A DNA stretch of 64,000 nucleotides from Fulvimarina sp039652615 (GTDB taxonomy: Bacteria > Pseudomonadota > Alphaproteobacteria > Rhizobiales > Rhizobiaceae). Shown in pieces: positions 54,537 to 63,241 of the stretch. Position 1 is the first letter of the stretch. The number at the start of each line of letters is the position of its first letter. Location: NCBI RefSeq assembly GCF_039652615.1, contig NZ_JBDJAC010000002.1, positions 310,001 through 374,000 on the forward strand, given 5' to 3'. The translations under genes and the position numbers were made by a program. The notes under the pieces were generated by a model. That model made no database searches. It was given only the letters and a program-made list of their open reading frames with translations, and was not told the DNA's origin.

Positions 54537-56221
54537 CCGGGACCGCCGGCCGCAGCGTTCTCGATGGGCACGGAGAAGGCGAAGTTCTTGCGCTCGACGA
54601 GCCCTTGAGCTTCTGGGGCGGCGTCGATCCTGCAAGCGGGCGGATTATCGACGCGCACCATCCGCAGCACGGCGAAATCGTGAGCGGGAAGATCCTCGTC
54701 ATGCCGACCAGCCGGGGCTCTTGTTCGGGTTCGGGCGTCTTTCTCGACCTTGCCTTGGCCGGCCGGGCTCCTTCGGCGCTCGTCTTTGGAGGGCCGGAGG
54801 ACGTTCTCACCCTGGGAGCGCTGGTCGCGGCCGGGATGTTCAAGGCGAGCGTGCCGGTCATCCGGCTGGATGCGCAAGCCTACGGGGCAATTTCTGCCGC
54901 GAAAAACGCCCGCATCACCCCGAACGCGGTCGCCTTCGATGGCGCGTCCCATCAACTCCGACCCGCGAGCGACGAAACTCTCACTCTCACCGCGAGGGAC
55001 CGCTCGATGCTCGCAGGCAGTGAGGGCGAGGCCGCGCGGATCGCCATGGGCATCGTCTGCGCCATGGCGGAAAGTCAGGGCGCGACATCCCTTCTCGACG
55101 TGACCCGCGCCCATATCGACGGCTGCATCTATGCAAGCCCGGCCAATCTCGTCTTCGCGGAACGAATGGCCGGGCTCGGCGCGAAGGTCTCGGTCCCAAC
55201 GACGATGAATGCGATCTCCATCGAACATGGCCGGTGGCAGGCGCAGGGCATTACACCAAGCTTCGGTGCGCCTGCCCAGCGCCTCGCCGACTGCTATCTC
55301 GACATGGGATGCCGGCCGAGCTTCACCTGCTCGCCCTATCTGCTCGACGGGCCCCCAAGCCTTAACGAGCCCATCGCCTGGTCGGAATCGAACGCCGTCA
55401 TCTATGCCAACAGTGTGCTCGGCGCACGCACGCAGAAGCACCCCGATTTTCTCGATCTTTGCATCGCGGTCACCGGCCGCGCGCCCCTTTCCGGGGTCTA
55501 TCTCGACGATCATCGCCGTGCCCGAACCGTGATCGACGTCGAGATTCCGGATGGCGCGGACGATCTTGTCTGGCCGCTCATCGGATATTGCGCCGGGCTC
55601 AAATCGCCCGATCGCATTCCCCTGCTGCGAGGATTGAAGTCGGCTGAACCGGGCCCTGACGCCCTGAAAGCGCTGTGCGCGGCCTTCGGAACCACATCCG
55701 CGGCGCCCATGCTGCACATCGCCGACGTGACGCCCGAGGCGGAAGATTGCGCATCCGCTGACATGGATCATCGTCACATCGGCCGAGCCGACTTCACCGG
55801 GACCTTCGAAAAACTCAATCAGGGTGCGCAGGCGATCGATCTGGTCGCCATCGGCAGCCCACACGCCTCGGCAGACGAATGCCGCCGGCTGGCGGAGGGT
55901 CTCGAAGGCCGCCGCATCGCCCACGGTGTGGCGCTGATCATCACCCTTGGCAGAGCCGTCAAGGCACAGCTGGAGCGCGAGGGCACGCTTTCCCGCCTCG
56001 TTCAGTCCGGCGTGACGATCCACTCCGATCTCTGCTGGTGCTCGATCGTCCGCCCGCTGTTTCCGGTGGATGCGAAGACCGTGGTCACCAATTCCGGGAA
56101 ATACGCCCATTACGGCCCCGGCCTCTCCGGCTGCGCGGTCCGGCTTGCAAGCCTTGCCGGCTGCATCGAGGCAGCGACGACGGGCCGGCTTTCATCCTTG
56201 CCGCCGGACTGGCTCTCCTGA
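54533..56221 (+). CDS. aconitase X, fused large and small domains; probable cis-3-hydroxy-L-proline dehydratase
   Basis: This 562-residue aconitase X (AcnX) joins the small swivel domain (DUF126-type, residues ~1-135, with GKILVMPTSRGSCSGSGVFL) to the large domain (DUF521-type, ~150-560, with AHIDGCIYASPANLVFAERM and the Cys-rich segments). AcnX enzymes differ from aconitases; characterised bacterial type-I forms are cis-3-hydroxy-L-proline dehydratases, some archaeal ones act in the mevalonate route. Placement in a hydroxyproline cluster favours the former. The start is GTG, overlapping the epimerase stop. The domain order, small first, is reversed relative to stand-alone archaeal gene order but usual for the fused bacterial type. 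Confidence 0.85.
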   Translation: MTGTAGRSVLDGHGEGEVLALDEPLSFWGGVDPASGRIIDAHHPQHGEIVSGKILVMPTSRGSCSGSGVFLDLALAGRAPSALVFGGPEDVLTLGALVAAGMFKASVPVIRLDAQAYGAISAAKNARITPNAVAFDGASHQLRPASDETLTLTARDRSMLAGSEGEAARIAMGIVCAMAESQGATSLLDVTRAHIDGCIYASPANLVFAERMAGLGAKVSVPTTMNAISIEHGRWQAQGITPSFGAPAQRLADCYLDMGCRPSFTCSPYLLDGPPSLNEPIAWSESNAVIYANSVLGARTQKHPDFLDLCIAVTGRAPLSGVYLDDHRRARTVIDVEIPDGADDLVWPLIGYCAGLKSPDRIPLLRGLKSAEPGPDALKALCAAFGTTSAAPMLHIADVTPEAEDCASADMDHRHIGRADFTGTFEKLNQGAQAIDLVAIGSPHASADECRRLAEGLEGRRIAHGVALIITLGRAVKAQLEREGTLSRLVQSGVTIHSDLCWCSIVRPLFPVDAKTVVTNSGKYAHYGPGLSGCAVRLASLAGCIEAATTGRLSSLPPDWLS

Positions 56222-56443
56222 GGGGGCTTTTAATGCAGCGGGATGACCGACTGCACGAATGTTGAACGGCCGGCGAGCGAAACAGCGCTGGCGGGCACCG
56301 CAACCAGCGTCTCTCCCAACCGTTGCGCTTATCGAGTGGTGGTCATTGCAAGGCGCGCAAACCTCGCCAGGTTTCGAACCGTTCCGCCTCTTGGTTTATA
56401 TCTCGAAATGCCGGATGCCCGGCAGGACAGGTTGCGAGGTCGA

Positions 56444-57499
56444 ATGTCGATACAGCCCGATCTGATGCGCAATCGCCTGCTCATCGTCATGGCGATCATT
56501 CTGACGATCGCGGCGGTCAAGATCGGCTATCCCGTGCTGATGCCGATCGTCGTCTCGTTCTGCATCATCGCTTCGGCCTGGCCGATCAAGCGTTGGGCCA
56601 ACCAGCTCGGTCCACCCGCGCTCAGCTACACGATCACGATCATCGTCCTGATTTTCGGCCTGCTTCTCTTTTTCGGCGTCATTCTCTACGCGCTGTCGCA
56701 GGTCGCCCAGAACTTCGTGGAACGGCGAGACGAGTTTGCGGCCGTCTTCGAGAATTATTCGGACTGGGCCCGCACCAACGGCCTTCCGACCCTGCCGGAC
56801 GAGATCAACGGTTTTCAACGCATTCTCAACATGGGCCGCATGGTTCTCAGCGACGTCTACACCGTCCTCAGCTATCTGGGCGTCGTGGCGGTCATCGTGA
56901 TTCTCGGCTTTCCGGAAGTGCCCAAGCTTGCCTATAAATTCCGCCAGGAATACGAGACTGACGACAACCGCGTGATTTCCGAGACCGTTGCGGAAATGGC
57001 GGAGAGTCTGCGCAGCTATCTGGCCATGACCACTCTGACCAGCTTCATTACAGGTGTCGCGTCTTTCGCCTGGGCTTTCGCCCTCGGGCTCGATCTCGCC
57101 CTCATTTGGGGCATTCTCAACTTCCTTCTCAATTTCATTCCTGTCATAGGCAATATCATCGGCATTCTGCCGCCCACCCTGTACGCTTTCATCCAGTATG
57201 GCGGATGGGTCATGCCGCTCGTGGTCTTTCTGGGTTTCGTCGTCTTGCAGCTCGTCATCAGCAATTTCGTCTATCCCATGCTGCAATCGAGAGGCGTGTC
57301 CCTGCCGCCGATCACCATCATCCTGTCCCTGCTCTTCTGGGGCTGGGTTTGGGGTGTCGCCGGTGGTCTTCTGGCGGTGCCGCTCACGGCCATGCTCGTC
57401 ATCGTCTGTTCGAAGTTCGAACCGACCCAGAAATTCGCGGTCTTCGTAGGCGGCGACAAAGATCGCGAGATTGAACCGAAACGGATCGAGCCCTCATGA
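56444..57499 (+). CDS. AI-2E family transporter (membrane protein)
   Basis: The 351-residue protein has about seven TM helices, starting with LLIVMAIILTIAAVKIGYPV, and the family signature GILNFLLNFIPVIGNIIGIL followed by PPTLYAFIQYGG. Members include AI-2 exporters and Na+/H+ antiporters, so the substrate is unknown. ATG 56444 is chosen because the protein then begins just before the first TM and GAGG lies close upstream; ~67 further upstream codons are open but show no sense. It follows the hydroxyproline cluster by 220 nt, a gap with no gene, and seems separately expressed. Confidence 0.82.
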   Translation: MSIQPDLMRNRLLIVMAIILTIAAVKIGYPVLMPIVVSFCIIASAWPIKRWANQLGPPALSYTITIIVLIFGLLLFFGVILYALSQVAQNFVERRDEFAAVFENYSDWARTNGLPTLPDEINGFQRILNMGRMVLSDVYTVLSYLGVVAVIVILGFPEVPKLAYKFRQEYETDDNRVISETVAEMAESLRSYLAMTTLTSFITGVASFAWAFALGLDLALIWGILNFLLNFIPVIGNIIGILPPTLYAFIQYGGWVMPLVVFLGFVVLQLVISNFVYPMLQSRGVSLPPITIILSLLFWGWVWGVAGGLLAVPLTAMLVIVCSKFEPTQKFAVFVGGDKDREIEPKRIEPS

Positions 57500-57571
57500 T
57501 CGGCGTCCGGTTCTCCGACTCCTGTTCCGCGACGCCCCTCGAAAGACCGCGCTTCGATCCGCGCGAGGCCC

Positions 57572-58969
57572 ATGTTCGACGCTTCTAGCCTCGCGCTCTA
57601 CTACCTGCTCTGCGAATGGGCCATTCGGCTGGTGATGGTCTTCGTCATCCCCATGCGGCGACCTCCGGAAGCGGCGCGCAGCTGGCTCTTGCTGGTACTC
57701 TTTCTGCCCATACCCGCGCTCATTGCCTATCGCCTGTTCGGCCGAGCCCGGTTCCCGACGTGGCGGCGCAAACGCTTCGCGGCGACCGAGACGATGCGCG
57801 CGGATGTCGCTGCCTCTCTGACAAATGGCCCCGCGACATCTGCGTCCATCTCACGCCTTGCCGAAACCCTCGGCGGCTTCCCGGTCTGCGGCGGCAACCG
57901 GATCGAGTTTCACACCGATTACGATGCCACGATCGCGGCCATGATCCGCGAGATCGACGGGGCCGAGCGCACGGTTCACATCCTCACCTACATCTTCGCC
58001 GACGATAAAACCGGCACAAGCGTCGCCGAGGCACTCGCCCGCGCGAAGAAACGGGGTGTCGAAGTCCGCGTCATGCTGGATGCGCTGGGCTCGCGGGCCT
58101 GGGCCGAGCGTACCATCGCCATGCTCGAATTCCGCTCCATCGATGCCCGTCTCGTCCTGCCGGTGCGCCTCGCGGCCCTTCGGCGGGCGCGCGGCGATCT
58201 TCGAAACCACCGCAAGCTCTGCATCATCGACGGAAAGTCCGGCTTCATCGGTTCGCAGAACATCGTCGACCGCGATTTTCGCCCCGGCATCGTCAACGAC
58301 GAACTGGTGGCGCGCGTCGAAGGTCCCGTGGTCGCCGCGCTCGAAGCGGTCTTTTCCAGCGACTGGTATCTGGAGACCAGGCAGGAGCTTGGTGCCATTG
58401 CAGTCCACGAAACAACGGGCGAAGCCGCGCTGCAGGCGATGCCGAGCGGTCCGGACTTCAACACGCCCGGCTTCGAGCGACTGCTCGTGGAACTGGTCCA
58501 TGGCGCGCGGGCGCGGCTGATCATCGTCTCGCCCTATCTCATCCCGGACGCAGCCCTCCTGATCGCGCTCCAGAACGCGGTGGCGCGCGGCGTCACCGTG
58601 GATCTCATCGTCTCGCAGGTTGTGGATCAGCGCCTCGTCAGCTTCGCCCAACGCTCCTATTACGACGAGCTTTTGCGGGCCGGCATTGCGATCTATTGCT
58701 ACCGAGACCGACTGCTCCACGCCAAGAACGTCTCGATGGACGGACGGATCGGCGTCATCGGATCGAGCAATGCCGATGTCCGCTCCTTCACGCTGAATGC
58801 CGAGATCAGCCTGATGTCCCATGACGAGGCGGCGAACGCCACGCTGGTGCGTATCCAGGAAAGCTATATGGCCATGAGCGATCGTCTCGATCTTGAGGAA
58901 TGGCGAGGCCGGCGATGGTGGGACCGTTTCCTCGAAAACATGGCGCGGCTCGTCAGCCCTCTCCTGTAA
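57572..58969 (+). CDS. cls: cardiolipin synthase, phospholipase D family
   Basis: The 465-residue membrane enzyme joins two phosphatidylglycerol molecules to make cardiolipin. Two N-terminal TM segments (ALYYLLCEWAIRLVMVFVIP and SWLLLVLFLPIPALIAYRLF) are followed by two PLD domains with HKD motifs: NHRKLCIIDGKSGFIGSQN and LHAKNVSMDGRIGVIGSSN. Both His-Lys pairs are intact. GAGG lies just before the ATG. It lies 72 nt after the AI-2E gene and may share its transcript. Confidence 0.88.
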   Translation: MFDASSLALYYLLCEWAIRLVMVFVIPMRRPPEAARSWLLLVLFLPIPALIAYRLFGRARFPTWRRKRFAATETMRADVAASLTNGPATSASISRLAETLGGFPVCGGNRIEFHTDYDATIAAMIREIDGAERTVHILTYIFADDKTGTSVAEALARAKKRGVEVRVMLDALGSRAWAERTIAMLEFRSIDARLVLPVRLAALRRARGDLRNHRKLCIIDGKSGFIGSQNIVDRDFRPGIVNDELVARVEGPVVAALEAVFSSDWYLETRQELGAIAVHETTGEAALQAMPSGPDFNTPGFERLLVELVHGARARLIIVSPYLIPDAALLIALQNAVARGVTVDLIVSQVVDQRLVSFAQRSYYDELLRAGIAIYCYRDRLLHAKNVSMDGRIGVIGSSNADVRSFTLNAEISLMSHDEAANATLVRIQESYMAMSDRLDLEEWRGRRWWDRFLENMARLVSPLL

Positions 58970-59194
58970 GGCACCCTCCCTCCGGCCTTGCGCCGGCTCC
59001 CGAGCCTCAACCGGTCGGAGACTATTTTCTACCCGGCCGCCATGAAGTTGATACCCCGGCCCATCCTTGCGGCGGCGCTCGATTCTTTCAAAACTGATGA
59101 TGCCACGCTGTTTCAATCGATTTATCGATCGAGGCGCGCGTGCATCCGTTTGCCGGGAGGGCAGCCGGGTTCGAACATTCGGGAGGAAGCCGCC

Positions 59195-61987
59195 ATGAGC
59201 AACGCTCAACTGAAAAGCCAGCATGACGATGCCTCCGCCATCCGCGCCCAGACCCGTGAGAGCGCGATGGCCGATGCCGGTCTCGAACAGAACGGACAGG
59301 GCATTCGCGGGCTCCTGCTCGCCCAGCTCAGCACCGTCGTCCGCCGCCGCCATCCCGATCTCGCCCGCGTCGTCAATGGTTCGATGTCTGTGCACGACCT
59401 CGACGAAAGCCTCTGGCTCGATGGCCTGCAGGCGATCGCCGCCTGGTTCCAGCTGCTTGCGATCGCCGAGGAATACACCGCGACAAGCCGGCGCCGCGCG
59501 GTGGAACGAAAGGGCAGCGCGGATGCGATCCTCGGCTCCTTTTCCAACGTCGTCGGCGAGTGCATGGCGGACGGCCAGAGCGCGGAGGAAATCCGCCGCC
59601 TCCTCGGGGCCCTGCGTGTCGGCCCGACCATGACGGCCCATCCCACCGAGACAAAGCGCGTCACGGTTCTGGAAATTCACCGCCGCATCTATCGAACGCT
59701 GACCGAGGCCGAGCAGCAGCGCTGGTCGCCGCGCGAGCGCGACGAACTGATCGACCGTCTGCGCGGCGAGATCGAGCTGTTATGGCTGACCGGCGAACTG
59801 CGCCTCGAAAAGCCGACCGTCGATCAGGAGGTCGCCTGGGGACTGCACTTCTTCCGCGAGATCCTGTTCGACACCGTGCCGAAGCTCGGCGACGTGCTCT
59901 CGGCCGCGCTCGAGCGCCATGCACCGGAAAACGCGACGCCCGTTTCGCCGAACCTGCGCTTTTCGACCTGGATCGGCGGCGATCGCGACGGCAACCCTTT
60001 CGTCACCGCCGATCTCACGCGGGCAGCCCTGAAGGAGTACCGCCGCGCAGCGCTCGAATCCTATTTCGCCCCCCTTCAACGGCTCACGGTGGAACTCAGT
60101 GTCTCCACCAATGTCTGCACAATCCCCGAGACCTTCCGGGAAGCTCTGGGCAGCGTTCTGGATCTCAGCGGCGAGCGGGACGGCATCTCCAGTCGCAACC
60201 CGAACGAGCCCTTCCGCCAATTCGTCTGCGCGGTCCGCGCCCGCCTCAAGGCGACCCTGGCCGACGAGAACGGCGAACGGCGCGCGAACGCCGCGACATC
60301 CTATCGAAGCCCCAATGAGATGCGCGGCGAACTTCTTGCGCTCAATCAGGGGCTCGTCGAGGTCGGCGCGATCGCCGTTGCCGAGCGGCTGGTGCGCCCG
60401 GTGATCTGGCAGCTCGAAATCTTCGGGTTTCACACCGCCGCCCTCGACATTCGCCAGAACGCGACGATCGTTAACAAGGTGGTTGCCGAACTCCTCAATC
60501 TCGGCGTCGACGACGACAGAAAGATCGAAAAAGGCGACGAAGGCTGGGGAGACCGCCTGCGCGATGCGCTCAGAAGCGAGGCCAAGCCGGACATCGCCGG
60601 CCACGATCTTTCGGACGATGCTCAGGAAACCGTCGCCCTTTTCCGGGTGATGCGCGAGGCGAAAGCCAAGGACAATCGGGCGATCGGCGCCTTCATCCTT
60701 TCCATGACGGAATCGGCCGAGGACATGATCGCCTGCCATCTTCTGGCGCGCTGGGGCGGCATCACAGCGGGCGACGACCCGAGCGCGGCGACGACGCTTG
60801 CCATCGTGCCGCTCTTCGAAACCATCGACGACCTGCGCGCAGCGCCGGACATTCTGGAGGAGATGATCGCCATCCCCGCGATCCGCCGCTCTTTGCGCGA
60901 ATGCGGCGACCGCCAGGAGGTCATGCTCGGCTATTCGGATTCGAACAAGGACGGCGGCTTCTTCACCTCCAACTGGGAACTGTCCAAAGCCCAGCGGACC
61001 TTGCATGAGATCGGCGTCAAACGCCGGGTGAAGGTCTCCTTCTTCCACGGCCGAGGCGGCTCGGTGAGCCGGGGCGGCGCACCGACGGGGCGCGCGATCG
61101 CCGCCCAGCCGCCGGAAACCGTCGATGGGGCCCTGCGCCTCACGGAACAGGGCGAGGTCGTCTCCTCCAAGTTCGCCAACAAGGGCACGGCGCTTCACAA
61201 TCTGGAAATCCTCACAGCGAGCGTGCTGGCTCATACGCTGAAGAGCCCGCACGACAGGGAGCTGAAGGACAATGCCGAGTTCAACGAGGCGATGGAGGCG
61301 CTCTCCGGCCTTTCCCAGACCGCTTATGCAGATCTCATCAACACCGATGGCTTCATCGACTATTTCAACCAGGCGAGCCCGGTGGAAGAGCTCGGCCTCC
61401 TCAACATCGGCTCACGCCCGGCGCGCCGGTTCGGCGGCAGCCCGAAGGATCTGTCGGAACTGCGGGCGATCCCGTGGGTCTTCGCCTGGAGCCAGAACCG
61501 CCATCTGATGACGGGCTGGTACGGCATCGGGACGGCCTTCGACAGCTTCGTGAAGGTGCGCGGCGACGACGGGATGAACTGTCTGAGGGCGATGTTCCGC
61601 CATTCGCGCCTCTTCCGCCTCATCATCGACGAGGTCGAGAAGCAGCACTACCAATGCAATCTCGACATCGCCCGCGCCTATGTGGCCCTCGTCGAGAACG
61701 AAACGGTGCGGCAGGCGATCTTCGGGAAGATCGAAAACGAATACGAGCTGACGAGAAAGATGCTGATCGCAGTGACGGGCGCGGACGATCTCTCAGAACG
61801 TTTCCCGGTTCACAAGCGGCAGATCGACCGCGTCGCGCCACAGCTCGCCGGCGTTCACGATCTTCAGGTCAAGCTCCTGTCCCGCGTCCGCAGGAGCAAA
61901 AAGGTGAAGGATGGCGATCCGCGCACGCTGGATGCCCTTCTTCTGTCGATCCATTGCACGTCCGCCGGTCTCGGCTGGACGGGCTGA
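59195..61987 (+). CDS. ppc: phosphoenolpyruvate carboxylase
   Basis: PEPC adds bicarbonate to PEP, giving oxaloacetate. The 930-residue protein has catalytic His in TAHPTETKRVTVL, the GGDRDGNPFVT motif, GYSDSNKDGGF, and the flexible loop FFHGRGGSVSRGGAPTGRA, all diagnostic. ATG 59195 is chosen because GGGAGGAA lies 6 nt upstream; the frame is open 69 codons earlier but without family sequence. It lies two genes before mcl. In serine-cycle methylotrophs ppc and the malyl-CoA lyase gene sit with mtkAB; here malate-CoA ligase genes are not seen. Confidence 0.96.
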   Translation: MSNAQLKSQHDDASAIRAQTRESAMADAGLEQNGQGIRGLLLAQLSTVVRRRHPDLARVVNGSMSVHDLDESLWLDGLQAIAAWFQLLAIAEEYTATSRRRAVERKGSADAILGSFSNVVGECMADGQSAEEIRRLLGALRVGPTMTAHPTETKRVTVLEIHRRIYRTLTEAEQQRWSPRERDELIDRLRGEIELLWLTGELRLEKPTVDQEVAWGLHFFREILFDTVPKLGDVLSAALERHAPENATPVSPNLRFSTWIGGDRDGNPFVTADLTRAALKEYRRAALESYFAPLQRLTVELSVSTNVCTIPETFREALGSVLDLSGERDGISSRNPNEPFRQFVCAVRARLKATLADENGERRANAATSYRSPNEMRGELLALNQGLVEVGAIAVAERLVRPVIWQLEIFGFHTAALDIRQNATIVNKVVAELLNLGVDDDRKIEKGDEGWGDRLRDALRSEAKPDIAGHDLSDDAQETVALFRVMREAKAKDNRAIGAFILSMTESAEDMIACHLLARWGGITAGDDPSAATTLAIVPLFETIDDLRAAPDILEEMIAIPAIRRSLRECGDRQEVMLGYSDSNKDGGFFTSNWELSKAQRTLHEIGVKRRVKVSFFHGRGGSVSRGGAPTGRAIAAQPPETVDGALRLTEQGEVVSSKFANKGTALHNLEILTASVLAHTLKSPHDRELKDNAEFNEAMEALSGLSQTAYADLINTDGFIDYFNQASPVEELGLLNIGSRPARRFGGSPKDLSELRAIPWVFAWSQNRHLMTGWYGIGTAFDSFVKVRGDDGMNCLRAMFRHSRLFRLIIDEVEKQHYQCNLDIARAYVALVENETVRQAIFGKIENEYELTRKMLIAVTGADDLSERFPVHKRQIDRVAPQLAGVHDLQVKLLSRVRRSKKVKDGDPRTLDALLLSIHCTSAGLGWTG

Positions 61988-62108
61988 GACCGGTAACGGT
62001 TGAATTCCGGCTGCGCGGGGCTTTACCCACCGCGTGTAAATTCACTAGACTATCAAGGAACGACGGCCCTCCGGTTTGGCACCTCCGGAGTGTCGGTGTG
62101 GGAGGAAC

Positions 62109-62726
62109 ATGGCTGCCGAAAAACCGATCCGAGTCCTGCTGGCTGAGCGCAATCCGCTCGTCGTTTCAGCGCTGAAACATCTGATTGGCAAGGACGATCG
62201 ATTTGCCTTCACCGGAACCGCCGAAAGCGGCGCGGAAATCCTGCGCCGGTCCGACGATCCGGATTTCGACATCGTCGTCGTCGGCTGGACCCTGTCCGAC
62301 ATGGATGGCGCTTCGCTCCTCATCAAGCTGAAGGAGAAGGAGAAGCCGCCGCGCGTGGTCATCTTCTCGGCCGAAGAGGACATCGTGATCCTGCGCCAGG
62401 CCGTCCGTCTCGGCGTCTACGGCTTCTGCTACCAGTTCGATGATCCGGACGTGCTCTTCGATACGCTGCTCGCAGTCGCGAACGGCCGCATCTGCATTCC
62501 CTTCCTCGATCTCACCTCGGTCAACGATACGGCGATCTCCAAGCTCACCGTGCGTGAGCGCGAGCTGCTTTCCATGCTCGCCCTTGGCTGGACGAATGTG
62601 CAGATCGCGGCGCGAACGGGCATCTCGCAGAATACCGTCAAATATTATCTCAAAAATCTCTATGAAAAACTGGATGTCCAGAACCGCGCGATGGCTGTCG
62701 CAGTCTGGCTGAACGAGCAACGCTGA
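62109..62726 (+). CDS. LuxR-type response regulator with a degenerate (pseudo-) receiver domain
   Basis: The 205-residue protein has a CheY-like receiver (residues ~6-120) and a LuxR/NarL helix-turn-helix (~142-203; LTVRERELLSMLALGWTNVQ, then ISQNTVKYYLKNLYEKLDVQ). The receiver lacks the phosphorylation residues: the acceptor Asp is Gly59 (DIVVVGWTLSDMDG), the acidic pair is Glu13-Arg14 (VLLAERNP), and the switch Lys is Gln109 (GFCYQFDDP). Ser87 remains. It should therefore act without aspartate phosphorylation. GGAGG lies just before ATG 62109. It sits between ppc and mcl and may regulate one or both; that is inference. Confidence 0.85.
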   Translation: MAAEKPIRVLLAERNPLVVSALKHLIGKDDRFAFTGTAESGAEILRRSDDPDFDIVVVGWTLSDMDGASLLIKLKEKEKPPRVVIFSAEEDIVILRQAVRLGVYGFCYQFDDPDVLFDTLLAVANGRICIPFLDLTSVNDTAISKLTVRERELLSMLALGWTNVQIAARTGISQNTVKYYLKNLYEKLDVQNRAMAVAVWLNEQR

Positions 62727-62841
62727 TGCCGATGCCGCCGGTTTGCTGCGCCGCGAAAGAAGTCGCCGCGATGGCCGAGGCAGTCGCGGGTTCCGTAGTG
62801 TTCGCCCCCGAAAGTCGAACAGAGAAACGCGCCATCTCAAT

Positions 62842-62861
62842 CGGGTAGGTTTTCCTACCCG
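62842..62861. promoter_or_regulatory. perfect 20-bp palindrome upstream of mcl
   Basis: CGGGTAGGTTTTCCTACCCG has 8-bp arms and a TTTT centre. No T-run follows on either strand, so a terminator is less likely than a dimer-binding operator. It lies 115 nt after the regulator gene and 380 nt before mcl, in a 515-nt gap. Confidence 0.45.
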
Positions 62862-62954
62862 CAACCAGTCAAGTTCCTATCCGTCCCTTCCTTGTGCGGC
62901 AAACAGCAAGGTTAGATACTTCCCGGCATGTCGAAGTCGCTGGGAGGACTTGAA

Positions 62955-63146
62955 ATGACCGGTCATAAACAATCGTTTATACCGCGTCCGACGACCATGC
63001 CGCCGCCGTGGCGCGACGTCGCAGAAGCCAGGACAGCGGCCTGGAGCGCGACGAGAGCCGAATGCCGGGTCGCACGTCCCCTCACCCATTTTCAAGGCCG
63101 GCAATCGCCCCGTCGCCAGACGACACCAGCGGTTCACGGTGCATGA
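62955..63146 (+). CDS. candidate small ORF between regulator and mcl
   Basis: A 63-residue frame starts MTGHKQSFIPRPTTMPPPWR and has a strong ribosome site (GGGAGGA, 6 nt before the ATG). The product is basic, rich in Pro, Arg and Ala, with no TM segment and no recognised family. Composition alone would not support it; the ribosome site is the reason to list it. It could be a leader peptide for mcl or chance. The remaining parts of 62727-63241 show nothing else. Confidence 0.3.
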   Translation: MTGHKQSFIPRPTTMPPPWRDVAEARTAAWSATRAECRVARPLTHFQGRQSPRRQTTPAVHGA

Positions 63147-63241
63147 TCGGGCCCGCTCACTGACCATTCCGCCGCCTCAAAGGCGCGCCGCGCATCCGCG
63201 ATCGCCAGAGGGCCAATCACATTTCAAGGGAGGAGAAGCCC

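Noticed and set aside
59147..59170. Possible third copy of the structured repeat (CCGTTTGCCGGG similarity)
   Set aside because: Only about 12 bp match, and the palindromes are absent.
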